Shown piece by piece: positions 52,348-61,782 of a stretch of 64,000 bases of DNA; position 1 is the stretch's first letter; each line of letters starts with the position of its first letter. A program made the translations under genes and the position numbers. The notes beneath the pieces were generated by a model, which did not search any database, was not told where the DNA came from, and worked only from the letters and a program-made list of their open reading frames with translations. The DNA comes from Rhizobium mesosinicum. Its GTDB lineage: Bacteria; Pseudomonadota; Alphaproteobacteria; Rhizobiales; Rhizobiaceae. The stretch covers positions 372,001 to 436,000 of the forward strand of contig NZ_JAEUAK010000001.1 of NCBI RefSeq assembly GCF_019511345.1, written 5' to 3'.

Positions 52348-52995
52348 ATGGTCCAAAATCACAATATCGAGAAGAAGCCGCGCGGCCGGCCGCAGGTGCG
52401 TTGTGACGAGGATACGCGCAGTGTGCTTATCGAGGCCGCCAACAAACAGTTTCACGAGAACGGTTATGCCGCGGCCAGCATCGCCGCGATCGCCCAGGAA
52501 GCCGGCGTTTCGACGAAGACACTCTATCGCCTCTTTCCGACAAAGGCGGATCTGTTTTCCGAAATGGTCTCGGATCGCACCGGACGTTTCCTGCTGGCGC
52601 TCGACCCCGGCACACTGGCCACGGCCGGGCTTCGCCAGGGTCTGGAGCGCATGTTGATGGCCTATGGCATGCTGACGCTTTCGCAGGACACGATCACGAT
52701 TACCCGACTCGTCATCGGCGAATCCGATCGCTTTCCCGAACTCGCCACCTCCTTTTACGAAAAGGCGATCGATCGCACCAATGCGTCGATGGAAAACTGG
52801 CTGCGCCGCCAGATGGAGCACGGGTTGATTAAGCTCGAGGACCCGCACGCTGCCTGCGGCATGCTGCGCGGCATGATGATCATGGAGCCCCAGCGCGCCG
52901 CCATGCTGCGCCAGTTGCCGGCGCCCAACATCGAAGAAATCGCCGCGAGGGCGAAAATGTGTGCCGATATTTTTCTCAAGGGATGCACAGCATAG
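52348..52995 (+). CDS. TetR-family repressor of the emrAB pair
   Basis: This 215-residue TetR protein has the N-terminal HTH (SIAAIAQEAGVSTKTLYRLF followed by P-T-K-A-D-L-F) preceded by a basic arm K-K-P-R-G-R-P-Q, and an all-helical ligand domain with the AefR-like C-terminal type. It is divergent from emrA-emrB and probably responds to a compound the pump exports. Confidence 0.88.
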   Translation: MVQNHNIEKKPRGRPQVRCDEDTRSVLIEAANKQFHENGYAAASIAAIAQEAGVSTKTLYRLFPTKADLFSEMVSDRTGRFLLALDPGTLATAGLRQGLERMLMAYGMLTLSQDTITITRLVIGESDRFPELATSFYEKAIDRTNASMENWLRRQMEHGLIKLEDPHAACGMLRGMMIMEPQRAAMLRQLPAPNIEEIAARAKMCADIFLKGCTA

Positions 52996-53164
52996 GACAA
53001 TGGGGAGCATCCACGCGAGAGACGTGGCCGCTGAAATACCGAGGAACTTCAGCTAGTGGTACAGATACCAATCGCCGGATTGCCCGGCGCAATATCATGA
53101 AATCTATGTCGCGCCGGAACACCGCCGCGGGGATCGCGACGGCATCCGGCGAATCTGCGCTACA

Positions 53165-53737
53165 TCAGGCTGCGAGAACTCCCATCTTTTTTGCCGTCCA
53201 GGTGGCGATGAAGTCCATTAGCCCGGGCGACAGGCAATCGTAAGGCTCAAGCCCAACTTCCTTGAGACGCGAGCGTACGGCACCCATTTTGCCGGGGTCA
53301 TATCCGCTTTCGATAATCGACGATACGAAGGCGGCAAAGCCGGGTGCCGCCCAGCCCTTCTCCTGGAACCGTTCGGGATGAACGAAGGAAAGGCCCTGAA
53401 AGGCATGGTCGCGCTCGACAGGTCCGTACATGTGGACCCCGCATTCGTTGCAGGCATGGCGCTGGATCAGCGCGGAGGCGTCGACAACCGCCAGCTTGTT
53501 TCCGTTCTCCAGAACCTCGACGTTCGCCGTTGGCGCGACGGCAACCACAGAAAAGACTGCCCCCTTCGGCTTCCAGCATTTCGTGCAACCGCAGGCATGG
53601 TTGTGGGCAATATCGCCCTTGACGCGGACTTTTACCGGATTGCTTGTGCAGTTGCATACAAGCGTGCCGCCGGCGAATGATGCATCGGTCGCCCGGTATC
53701 CCGAATCCACAATCGGGTGGATCGCTACATTGTTCAT
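53165..53737 (-). CDS. gfa: S-(hydroxymethyl)glutathione synthase (GFA family)
   Basis: This 190-residue zinc protein has the GFA ligands [16 protein letters not shown] and H-A-C-N-E-C-G-V-H. It condenses formaldehyde with glutathione ahead of formaldehyde dehydrogenase; later work questions catalysis, so it may be a carrier. AGGAGA precedes ATG 53737; the frame to 53926 is not family-like. No formaldehyde dehydrogenase gene is seen next to it. Confidence 0.88.
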   Translation of the reverse strand: MNNVAIHPIVDSGYRATDASFAGGTLVCNCTSNPVKVRVKGDIAHNHACGCTKCWKPKGAVFSVVAVAPTANVEVLENGNKLAVVDASALIQRHACNECGVHMYGPVERDHAFQGLSFVHPERFQEKGWAAPGFAAFVSSIIESGYDPGKMGAVRSRLKEVGLEPYDCLSPGLMDFIATWTAKKMGVLAA

Positions 53738-54085
53738 GCGTTGTCTCCTTCCCTTCCTGGGCCGAAGCGGGATGCCGCGGCCAAGCCTGTGGCATCGCAC
53801 AAGCCCCTCGGCGGCCAGCGCGAGACCTCCTCCTGGAATGAGTATATCACCACGCCGCCGATATCGTCCGCTCCTCTTCTGCTGATGCGGGCGATCAGCA
53901 CGGTATCGAAATCGACTTTGGGTCACCCAGCCGGCGGTCGGCGCGACGGTTCAGCCCAAGGCCTGGGCCCCGGAGAAATATAGCAGCCTATGTTGAGAAG
54001 ATCGGCGGGGAAAGCGGTGGTCGCAATTGCCGTGCGCCGCTTCATCAGCCGTGCTCCCGCGCACTTCAAACGTGCCCTTTTGCGG
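53738..54085. other. Intergenic stretch between gfa and maiA
   Basis: About 350 bp upstream of gfa without a gene I can support. It contains the gfa promoter and probably the end of the homogentisate operon transcript. A single TTTGGGTCAC at about 53919 resembles the 38.2-kb repeats, but it stands alone. Confidence 0.35.
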
Positions 54086-54718
54086 TTAAGGTTTCGCGCG
54101 GTCAGGATGGGCAGCCTGAAAGGCCGGCAGCTTGGAGCACTTGCCATCGATATCGACGATGCGCCTGAAATCGGTCATGTTCACTCCCCAGCGGCGGGCA
54201 TTGTAGACCTGGGGAACAAGACAGAGGTCCGCCATCGTCGGTGTATCTCCGACACTGAACTCTCCATCGGCTCCGTCAATTATGGCTTCCAGTTTGCGAA
54301 GTCCGTCCGTGATGAAATGCTTCATCCATTCTTCGCGGGCGTCGGCCTTGTCCGTTACGGTCATGAGATGCGCCACGACGTGGGTGTTGCATATGGGATG
54401 GATGTCCATGGCGACCGCATATGCGAAGGCGCGCACTTTCTGGCGATCGACAATATCCGGCGGCAGTAATCCGCACTCCGGGCGGAGCTCGGCCAGATAC
54501 TCGATGATTGCCAGCGACTGGGTCAGCGTTTTCCCGTCGATTACCAATGCCGGCACGAACCCCTGCGGGTTGAGTGCCAGATATTCCGGCTTCCTCTGCG
54601 CTCCCTCCAACAGGTTGATGGACACTGTTTTGTAGTCGATCGCCAGGAGATTGAGCGCAATACGGACGCGATAGCTCGCCGATGACCTCCAGTAATCGTA
54701 GAGAATGACGTTATTCAC
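54086..54718 (-). CDS. maiA: Maleylacetoacetate isomerase
   Basis: This 210-residue zeta-class GST-like enzyme has the signature S-S-A-S-Y-R-V-R-I-A-L near the N terminus, N-P-Q-G-F-V-P-A-L, and T-Q-S-L-A-I-I-E-Y-L. It isomerises maleylacetoacetate to fumarylacetoacetate using glutathione. Start overlaps the fah stop by 4 bp, and it ends the tyrosine-degradation operon. Confidence 0.92.
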   Translation of the reverse strand: MNNVILYDYWRSSASYRVRIALNLLAIDYKTVSINLLEGAQRKPEYLALNPQGFVPALVIDGKTLTQSLAIIEYLAELRPECGLLPPDIVDRQKVRAFAYAVAMDIHPICNTHVVAHLMTVTDKADAREEWMKHFITDGLRKLEAIIDGADGEFSVGDTPTMADLCLVPQVYNARRWGVNMTDFRRIVDIDGKCSKLPAFQAAHPDRAKP

Positions 54719-55740
54719 TGCAGGCCAGCCCCCTGATACTTTTCAACCGTCTGCTCGATCGCTCCGAAGATCGAATGGCCCGCATGATCCTTCATCTCGA
54801 TGCGGACCTGATCCCCGAACTTCATGAATGGGGTCTTCGGCGCCCCGGTTTCGATCGTCTCGATCATCCGTATCTCGGCGATGCACGAGTAGCCGTCCCC
54901 TCCGTCATCGACCGCCCTGCCCGGTCCGCCATCCAGTTTGTTGGACACCGTTCCCGAGCCGATGATCGTTCCGGCCAGCAGATTACGGGTTTTGGCCGCA
55001 TGGGCGATGAGCTGGCCAAAATCAAATGTCATGTCGATGCCGGCGTTCGCTTTGCCCAATGCCCTGCCGTTCAAGCTCACAAGCAGCGGCAGATGCACCT
55101 TGCCGCCATCCCACGCCTTTCCGAGTTCGTCCGGCGTCACCGCGACCGGAGAAAATGCCGATGCAGGCTTGGACTGGAAGAAGCCAAATCCCTTTACCAG
55201 CTCGTCCGGTATGAGACCGCGCAGCGACACGTCGTTGACGAGCATCACCAGACGGATGGCATCGCGCGCAGCTTCCGGACCGGAGCCCATGGCAACGTCG
55301 CCGGTAATGACGGCAACCTCACCCTCCATATCGATCCCGTAAGCTTCGTCAGCCACCACGATCGGATCACGCGGCCCGAGGAACCCGTCCGAGCCACCTT
55401 GATACATCAGCGGATCGGCCCAAAAACTCGCCGGCATTTCGGCGCCCCGCGCCCTGCGTACCAATTCGACATGGTTGACGTAGGCCGAACCGTCGGCCCA
55501 TTGGTAGGCCCGCGGCAAGGGCGATGCGGCGTCATGTTCGTGAAACCGGGTCGTCGGCTGGGCTCCGGTCTCGATGCCCTCGGCAATCAGTTCGAGTCTT
55601 GGGGCCACGTGCTCCCAATCATCGAGAGCCGCCTGCAACGTGCGGGCAATGTGACCGACTTCGGAATAGCAGGTAAGGTCGCGGGAGACGACAACGAGCC
55701 GGCCATCTCTCGTGGAGTCTTTCAACGTCGCAAGCTTCAT
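54715..55740 (-). CDS. fahA: Fumarylacetoacetate hydrolase
   Basis: This 341-residue protein of the FAH family hydrolyses fumarylacetoacetate to fumarate and acetoacetate. The metal-binding acid cluster is visible in the segment around D-M-E-G-E-V-A-V-I-T-G-D-V, and the later GTIIGSGTVSN motif is typical. The N-terminal 80 residues form a separate helical domain. It lies 49 bp after hmgA and overlaps maiA. Confidence 0.9.
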   Translation of the reverse strand: MKLATLKDSTRDGRLVVVSRDLTCYSEVGHIARTLQAALDDWEHVAPRLELIAEGIETGAQPTTRFHEHDAASPLPRAYQWADGSAYVNHVELVRRARGAEMPASFWADPLMYQGGSDGFLGPRDPIVVADEAYGIDMEGEVAVITGDVAMGSGPEAARDAIRLVMLVNDVSLRGLIPDELVKGFGFFQSKPASAFSPVAVTPDELGKAWDGGKVHLPLLVSLNGRALGKANAGIDMTFDFGQLIAHAAKTRNLLAGTIIGSGTVSNKLDGGPGRAVDDGGDGYSCIAEIRMIETIETGAPKTPFMKFGDQVRIEMKDHAGHSIFGAIEQTVEKYQGAGLQ

Positions 55741-55789
55741 GTCCCATTCCCGTCCCAGAGGATGCTTGGCCGATCTTCACTTGATGCCA

Positions 55790-57151
55790 TCACTTGATAC
55801 CGGGGGTTCCGTCGAATTTGCGTTCCAGACCGTTCCAGCATTCCAGGTAATCGTCCTGCAGCGTTTCAAGCTCGGCTGCGTATTTTGTCAATTGCTGCGG
55901 GTAACGGGTCTCGAACATGAAGGCCATGGTATCATCCAGCTTCACAGGCTTGAGCTCGGCATTGGATGCCTTTTCGAAAGCGAGCGCGTCCGGCCCGTGG
56001 GGGAGCATCATATTGTGTAGGCTCATGCCGCCGGGGACGAAACCCTCCTCCTTGGCATCATACTGGCCATGGATCAGGCCCATGAACTCGCTCATGATGT
56101 TGCGGTGGTACCAGGGCGGCCGGAAAGTGTGTTCGGCAACCAGCCAGCGCGGCGGAAAGATCACGAAATCGACATTCGCCGTGCCTGCATCCTCGGTGGG
56201 CGCAGTCAGCACTGAAAAAATCGACGGATCGGGATGATCGAAGCCGATCGCTCCAACAGGAGCAAACGTCCGTAAGTCGTATTTGAACGGGGCATAGTTT
56301 CCGTGCCACGCCACCACATCGAGCGGTGAATGGCCGATATCGGTGACATAGAACTTTCCGCACCACTTCACATGGACACGGCAAGGCTTTTCCTTGTCCT
56401 CGAAAGCGGCGACAGGTGTCTTGAAGTCACGCGGGTTCGCCAGGCAGTTCGCGCCGATGGGGCCACGGTCCGGTAGGGTAAATTTCGCCCCGTAATTTTC
56501 GCATATATAGCCACGCCAGACAGCCTGCTCGCCGCTGCGCAAGACCTTGAACATCATGCCGCGGGGGATGAGGCATATTTCCAGGGGCTCGACATCCATA
56601 ATGCCCATTTCGGTGAACACCCTGACGGCGCCAAGCTGCGGCACGATCAGCAGTTCGCCGTCGGCGTTGAAGAAGTAATCGTCCACCATGTCCTGATTGA
56701 AGACATAGGCATGGGCTGACATGCCCACTTGGGTGTTGACGTCGCCTGCTGCCGTCATCGTCCTCACCCCCTGAAGAAACGTCAGTTTCTCGGTTGGCGC
56801 AGGAATGGGGTTCCAGCGGAGCTGCCCGAGGGGGAGCGAATGTTGGTCCAGGCAAGGCGCGGTTTTCCAGAGCGGATAGGAAACATTCGAGAAGCGGCCT
56901 GTGTGGCGCACACTCGGGCGAATGCGATAAAGCCAGGACCTTTCATTCGTCCCGCGCGGTGCGGTAAACGGCGAGCCGGAAAGCTGCTCCGCATAAAGAC
57001 CGTAATTGCACTTCTGGGGACTGTTCTGGCCTTGCGGCAAGGCGCCGGGAAGCGACTCCGTTTCGAAATCGTTGCCGAATCCCGGCATATATTTCAGCTT
57101 GGTTGCAGTAGCGGCTTCACCTTCGGAAGCCTGGATCGAGGTCTGGTCCAT
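55790..57151 (-). CDS. hmgA: Homogentisate 1,2-dioxygenase
   Basis: This 453-residue iron enzyme opens the ring of homogentisate. It starts [12 protein letters not shown] and has the iron ligands in [14 protein letters not shown] (His and Glu) and in the following L-P-H-G-P-D-A segment (His). GGGGAGGAGAG precedes the ATG. It follows hpd by 65 bp in the same operon. Confidence 0.95.
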   Translation of the reverse strand: MDQTSIQASEGEAATATKLKYMPGFGNDFETESLPGALPQGQNSPQKCNYGLYAEQLSGSPFTAPRGTNERSWLYRIRPSVRHTGRFSNVSYPLWKTAPCLDQHSLPLGQLRWNPIPAPTEKLTFLQGVRTMTAAGDVNTQVGMSAHAYVFNQDMVDDYFFNADGELLIVPQLGAVRVFTEMGIMDVEPLEICLIPRGMMFKVLRSGEQAVWRGYICENYGAKFTLPDRGPIGANCLANPRDFKTPVAAFEDKEKPCRVHVKWCGKFYVTDIGHSPLDVVAWHGNYAPFKYDLRTFAPVGAIGFDHPDPSIFSVLTAPTEDAGTANVDFVIFPPRWLVAEHTFRPPWYHRNIMSEFMGLIHGQYDAKEEGFVPGGMSLHNMMLPHGPDALAFEKASNAELKPVKLDDTMAFMFETRYPQQLTKYAAELETLQDDYLECWNGLERKFDGTPGIK

Positions 57152-57216
57152 GCTCTCTCCTCCCCGAAAACTCGGCGGCGCCGCGCATTTCTTCAGACGC
57201 GCGGCCAGCCCTAAGT

Positions 57217-58326
57217 TTACTCCGCCGCAGTCCCGATGACACCACGCTTGATCTGATCGGCCTCGATCGACTCGAAAAGAGCGCGGAAGTTGCCTTCGCC
57301 GAAGCCCTCGTCGCCCTTGCGCTGGATGAACTCGAAGAAAATGGGGCCGATGACGGTCTTGGAGAATATTTGGAGCAGGATTTTCGTCATGCCGCCATTC
57401 ACCACGCCTTCGCCGTCGATAAGGATACCATGTTTCTTCATGCGCTCGACAGGTTCACTATGGCCGTTCACACGTTCATAGGACATGTCATAGTAGGTTT
57501 CCGGCGGTCCCGGCATGAAGCGCAGACCATTGTCGGCAAGCCTGTCGGTTGCCTCGTAGATATCTTCCGTTCCAACGGCGATGTGCTGGATGCCCTCACC
57601 TCTGTATTTCTTTAGATATTCCTCGATCTGGCTTGTGTCGTCCTTCGATTCATTGAGCGGAATGCGGATCTTGCCGCAGGGCGAGGTGATGGCGCGGCTC
57701 ACCAGGCCGGTAATACGCCCGTCGATGTCGAAGAAGTGGATCTGCTTGAAATTGAACAGGTTGCGATAAAAATCCCACCACTTGTCCATGTTGCCGCGGA
57801 AGACATTATGCGTCAGGTGGTCGAGATAATAAAAACCGATCCCTTCGGGATGCGGATTGGGCTCGCCCAGCCAGTCGAACTCGGCATCGTAGACCGATCC
57901 CTTCGCGCCATAAGTCTCGACGAAATAGAGTAGCGAGCCGCCAATACCGACGATCGCCGGGACGTCGAGCGCCTTGTCGTCTCCTTCATAGGGCACGGCG
58001 CCTTTTGACAAGGCGTGATCGAACGCGTGTTTGGCGTCGACCACACGCCATGCCATCGAGGGAGCGCAGGGACCATGCTCTGCGACGAAACGAGCGGCAT
58101 GACTGCCGGCTTCCGCATTCAGGAGATAGTTGATGTCGCCCTGGCGCCAGACGGTGATGTCCTTCGTCTTGTGCTTGGCGACCGGTACGTAGCCCATACG
58201 CGTGAAGAGTTCGCGCAGCTTCTCGGGCTCGGGATGGGCGAATTCAACGAATTCGAAGCCGTCGGTGCCGGCCGGGTTGTCGGCGGTAATTTCCGAGGGC
58301 GGCGCATCATGCGGAAAAGGACCCAT
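57217..58326 (-). CDS. hpd: 4-hydroxyphenylpyruvate dioxygenase
   Basis: This 369-residue non-heme iron enzyme converts 4-hydroxyphenylpyruvate to homogentisate. Two vicinal-oxygen-chelate halves are visible, with iron ligands in [10 protein letters not shown] (His), G-I-Q-H-I-A-V (His) and [19 protein letters not shown] (Glu). AGGAGGAG precedes ATG 58326. It is first in hpd-hmgA-fahA-maiA and faces an Lrp-type regulator. Confidence 0.95.
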   Translation of the reverse strand: MGPFPHDAPPSEITADNPAGTDGFEFVEFAHPEPEKLRELFTRMGYVPVAKHKTKDITVWRQGDINYLLNAEAGSHAARFVAEHGPCAPSMAWRVVDAKHAFDHALSKGAVPYEGDDKALDVPAIVGIGGSLLYFVETYGAKGSVYDAEFDWLGEPNPHPEGIGFYYLDHLTHNVFRGNMDKWWDFYRNLFNFKQIHFFDIDGRITGLVSRAITSPCGKIRIPLNESKDDTSQIEEYLKKYRGEGIQHIAVGTEDIYEATDRLADNGLRFMPGPPETYYDMSYERVNGHSEPVERMKKHGILIDGEGVVNGGMTKILLQIFSKTVIGPIFFEFIQRKGDEGFGEGNFRALFESIEADQIKRGVIGTAAE

Positions 58327-58454
58327 TTTCTCCTCCTGAGGACTGGACTTCGATTGTGCAAAGTGTCGCCCAAAATCGATGCAAAGTTCTTGCATTCTTC
58401 ATGCCGGAGGAAGAGATTATGCACGATTTGTGAGAATTTTGGAGATTTTGCGCA

Positions 58455-58955
58455 ATGGATGAACAGCTCGACAAATTGGATTTGCGCCTGCTCCAGGAAC
58501 TTCAAAAAGACGGCCGGTTGACCAACAACGAACTGGGGGAGCGGATCGCGCTTTCACCGTCGCAATGCTCGCGCCGGCGCACGAGACTGGAGTCCGAGGG
58601 ATATATTCGCAGCTATCGGGCCTATCTGGATCAACAGAAGCTGGGTCTGGATATGCTGGTGGTCATTTCCGTGACGCTTGCCACCCACAACAGAGACAAT
58701 GCCCGCAGATTTTCGCAGCTGATCAACGGCTTGCCGGAAGTTCTCGAAGCCTATGCGTTGACCGGTGAAATGGACTATCACCTGAAGGTCGCGACCCGCG
58801 GGCTCGCCGACCTCTCCAAGTTCGTCAACGACGTTCTGTTACCCCACGAGTCTGTGCAGCACGTGAAGACCTCGATCGTGCTCGACACGCTGAAAACATT
58901 CGAAGGCTTTCCGATACATATGCCGGGTCATTGGCATGGCGACAGCACACGCTGA
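58455..58955 (+). CDS. Lrp/AsnC-family regulator divergent from hpd
   Basis: This 166-residue protein has an N-terminal HTH (GRLTNNELGERIALSPSQCS) and the RAM ligand-binding domain with E-A-Y-A-L-T-G-E-M-D-Y-H-L-K-V. Lrp proteins sense amino acids; facing hpd over a 128-bp gap, it probably activates the operon in response to tyrosine or phenylalanine. Confidence 0.88.
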   Translation: MDEQLDKLDLRLLQELQKDGRLTNNELGERIALSPSQCSRRRTRLESEGYIRSYRAYLDQQKLGLDMLVVISVTLATHNRDNARRFSQLINGLPEVLEAYALTGEMDYHLKVATRGLADLSKFVNDVLLPHESVQHVKTSIVLDTLKTFEGFPIHMPGHWHGDSTR

Positions 58956-58969
58956 TCTGGCGCCAGGCA

Positions 58970-59431
58970 TCAGAGCGGCAGCTCGGTCGAGAATTTCAGC
59001 TCCCGCAACACGAAGCTCGACACGACCGTACGCACATGCGGGTTGCGCATGAGGTAGCGGGTCATGAAGGCTTCGTAGCTTTCCACGTCTCTCGCCCTTA
59101 TCTTCAGCATGTAGTCGAAGGCGCCTGACAAGGCATAACACTCCATGATCTCCGGCCGCTCCAGCACTACCGACGCAAAAGAGGCTACCGCCTCTTCATG
59201 GTGATCCTCCAGCGTCACATGCGCGATGACGCAGAGTTTGAGATCGAGCTTTCCGGGATCGAGCAGCGTCACGCGCTTTCGGATGACGCCATCGGCTTCC
59301 AACTCCTGAATCTTCCGCCAGGCCGAGCTTTGCGACATGCCGGCCTTTTCCGCCAGATCTGCCAGCGAAAGGCTTCCGTCGGCCTGGATGAGCTGCAAAA
59401 GCGTGCGACGAAAATTCCCAGGTTCTTTCAT
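58970..59431 (-). CDS. Lrp/AsnC-family regulator divergent from phhA
   Basis: This 153-residue protein has HTH LSLADLAEKAGMSQSSAWRK and the RAM domain MECYALSGAFDYMLKI. It is a second Lrp-type gene 15 bp from the end of the first one and faces phhA over 123 bp, so it likely controls phenylalanine hydroxylation. ATG 59431 is preferred; GTG 59443 adds four residues. Confidence 0.87.
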   Translation of the reverse strand: MKEPGNFRRTLLQLIQADGSLSLADLAEKAGMSQSSAWRKIQELEADGVIRKRVTLLDPGKLDLKLCVIAHVTLEDHHEEAVASFASVVLERPEIMECYALSGAFDYMLKIRARDVESYEAFMTRYLMRNPHVRTVVSSFVLRELKFSTELPL

Positions 59432-59554
59432 TTTGAGTATCACTCTCGGGAATATTTTCCACCATTATGGCAATGGCTGCCGGGAAAGAAAAGAAAATCC
59501 TCAAAACGTGGATCATAATAGCAAGAACAACACCAGGCCTGGGAGGATCAGTCT

Positions 59555-60346
59555 ATGACCAAGGAAAGCAGCTACACCGCCAAACTGCCCGGTCCGAACG
59601 GTATATATTCTTATACCGCCGAAGAAGACGCTATATGGGGCGAGCTCTACCGACGTCAGATGAAGTTGCTTACCGAGACCGCCTGCCGCGAATATCTTGA
59701 CGGCGTCAAAATGCTGGGGCTGGAGCCCGACAAGGTGCCTCAGCTTCGCGATGTGAACAGACGCCTGAACGAGACCACCGGCTTCGGCGTAGAAGGCGTG
59801 CCGGCGCTTATTCCGCCCTCGCGCTTCTATGAACTTCTGTCACAGGGCAAATTCCCGCTCGCAACGTTCCTTCGCCGTCGCGAGCATATCGACTATATCG
59901 AGGAACCGGACCTGTTTCACGAGGTTTTCGGCCACTGCCCAATGCTGACTAACCAGAGCTATGCCAATTTCGTCAGGCATTTCGGAGAAACAGCCGTCCG
60001 CCTCGGCAAGGGCTATTCGTGGCATTTGTTCCGCATCTTCTGGTTTACCGTCGAGTTCGGCTTGATCAATACGCCTCAAGGGCGCCGCTGCTTCGGCGCC
60101 GGCATCGTCTCGTCGCCAAGCGAAGCGAAGGCGGCAATGGAAGGCAAGGCATGCGAATTTCGCCCATTCGATCTCATGAACGTGCTGAGAACACCTTACC
60201 GGATCGATATCCTCCAGCCGATCTACTACGTCATCGACAGTTTCGCCGATCTTGAAGCGATTGTGGGCCAGGATATCGAGGGCATGATCCTGAAGGCGAA
60301 GTCACTCGGTGACTTCGCCCCCACTTTCGAAGCTAAAGCTTCGTGA
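59555..60346 (+). CDS. phhA: Phenylalanine 4-monooxygenase
   Basis: This 263-residue pterin-dependent enzyme makes tyrosine from phenylalanine. The iron ligands are in L-F-H-E-V-F-G-H-C-P (two His) and W-F-T-V-E-F-G-L (Glu), with P-x-L-I-P-P-S-R-F-Y-E earlier. GGGAGGATC precedes the ATG. The products feed the hpd-hmgA-fahA-maiA operon nearby. The pterin dehydratase partner phhB is not present next to it. Confidence 0.95.
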   Translation: MTKESSYTAKLPGPNGIYSYTAEEDAIWGELYRRQMKLLTETACREYLDGVKMLGLEPDKVPQLRDVNRRLNETTGFGVEGVPALIPPSRFYELLSQGKFPLATFLRRREHIDYIEEPDLFHEVFGHCPMLTNQSYANFVRHFGETAVRLGKGYSWHLFRIFWFTVEFGLINTPQGRRCFGAGIVSSPSEAKAAMEGKACEFRPFDLMNVLRTPYRIDILQPIYYVIDSFADLEAIVGQDIEGMILKAKSLGDFAPTFEAKAS

Positions 60347-60454
60347 AGCCACGATGAACGACGGCAAGAATGGAGCTCGGTCTTCCTCCACCGATCCTCA
60401 ATCTTGGCGGCGCAAGCGAAGCTTGGCTTTTGTGAGCACAAGAATATCAATCGC

Positions 60455-61480
60455 TCATGCTTGGAGCGCTCGCACCGGACCGGTGGATTCGCGCAGGATG
60501 AGTTCGACCGGCCAAAGCTCGTGAATTTCCAGTGGTGAACGTCCGGCCAGGATCTGCAGCACGAGATCGGCGCACCGCGTTCCGGCTGCGCGCATCGACG
60601 AGCGCGTCGCCGACAGCGAAGGCACCATATTGTCGGCCGTCAAATAGGGAAAGACGTCGTCGTGAGCAATAACCGAGACATCGCTGCCGATCTGAAGCCC
60701 CAGCGAACGCGCGGCCCGGTAAATGCCGAGCGCCGTCATCATGGACCCCGCGACAAACGCTGTCGGCCGCTTTGGTTGTTCGAGAAATGAGCGGGCAAAG
60801 CGGAAGCCGAGTTCGTCGGTGAAATTGCCGTTGACGATCAATTGCGGATCGACTTCGATCCCGTGGCTCTGGAGGGCGCTGCGGTAACCGATGTCACGAT
60901 GCAGAGCATAGGTCGCGCCCTGGCGGCCATTGATCATCGCAATCCTCGTGTGACCGAGATCGATCAAATGCGAAGTCGCACGGCGCACGGCTCCTTCATT
61001 GTCGATATCGAGCCAGGGGTGCGGCACGTCGATATCCGAACGGCCATGAACGAGAAACGGCATTCCCAACTCATGCAGCAAAGCGATGCGCTGATCGTTG
61101 GGTCGGGGCGAATGCACGATCATTGCATCCACCCTCTGGCTTTCCGCCAGCCGCCTGTAGAGCTGCATCTCGGCATCGGATTCGGGATTAGCCATCGGAA
61201 TGACCAGAATATCGGTGTCTTCGGTGATAAGACGCTCCGCCATGCCAGCCATGAATTCCGCAAAGTGAAATTCGCCGGCGCGTCCCATGACAACGCCAAT
61301 GGCGCCAACCCGGCCGGTTTTCAGTCTGACCGCATTGACATTCGGTCTATAGCCCAGCCGCACCGCTTCTTGAACGACGCGGGCGCGCGTCACCTCGCTT
61401 ACCTCGGGATAGCCGCTGAGCGCACGACTGACAGTCGTCGGAGATAATCCAAGTTGTTTTGCGAACTCTTTGAGTTTCAT
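60455..61480 (-). CDS. thuR: LacI-family regulator of the thu sugar operon (ThuR-like)
   Basis: This 341-residue protein starts with the LacI HTH (LKEFAKQLGLSPTTVSRALS, then G-Y-P-E-V-S) and has a periplasmic-binding-like effector domain. It faces a thuE-type binding protein over 302 bp that contains two AAAYCGATTT sites. The wording is also close to AglR of alpha-glucoside loci, so the assignment rests on the neighbouring transport genes. Confidence 0.8.
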   Translation of the reverse strand: MKLKEFAKQLGLSPTTVSRALSGYPEVSEVTRARVVQEAVRLGYRPNVNAVRLKTGRVGAIGVVMGRAGEFHFAEFMAGMAERLITEDTDILVIPMANPESDAEMQLYRRLAESQRVDAMIVHSPRPNDQRIALLHELGMPFLVHGRSDIDVPHPWLDIDNEGAVRRATSHLIDLGHTRIAMINGRQGATYALHRDIGYRSALQSHGIEVDPQLIVNGNFTDELGFRFARSFLEQPKRPTAFVAGSMMTALGIYRAARSLGLQIGSDVSVIAHDDVFPYLTADNMVPSLSATRSSMRAAGTRCADLVLQILAGRSPLEIHELWPVELILRESTGPVRALQA

Positions 61481-61573
61481 TGACCGAAAAGACTTTCATC
61501 GCCTGCGCTGCCGGGCATCTATACCATCGGCCCCGCGAATTCCACATTCTATGCCGTCAATTATATTCTCTCA

Positions 61574-61767
61574 AACCGATTTCAATTTTATGCGCCGCCA
61601 GGATAGCTACATCTCCGGCTCGGGAAATCACGATTGATAGCTTTCCCGTTGATTTATAACAATTTTCTTTGCTTTTGCACAAGCATCGGTAGTCGTTTAG
61701 AACCCGCCTTGACAGGATCTCGACCTTCTGACACGTTTCCGTCAACCAAATCGATTTCAATTTGGTT
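61574..61767. promoter_or_regulatory. Two LacI-type operator candidates in the thuR-thuE gap
   Basis: AAACCGATTT (61574-61583) and the perfect palindrome AAATCGATTT (61748-61757) lie within the longer shared string CAAAYCGATTTCAATTT. Around the second, AACCAAAT and ATTTGGTT (61744-61751, 61760-61767) form another inverted repeat, just before the thuE ribosome binding site. A central CG in an A/T-flanked palindrome fits LacI-family sites. TTGACA at 61709-61714 may be a -35 box. Confidence 0.55.
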
Positions 61768-61782
61768 TTTTGGGAGGAGAAA

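Noticed and set aside
53917..53930. TTTGGGTCAC as another transposon-end repeat
   Set aside because: Single copy in core-type DNA between gfa and maiA without neighbouring repeats.
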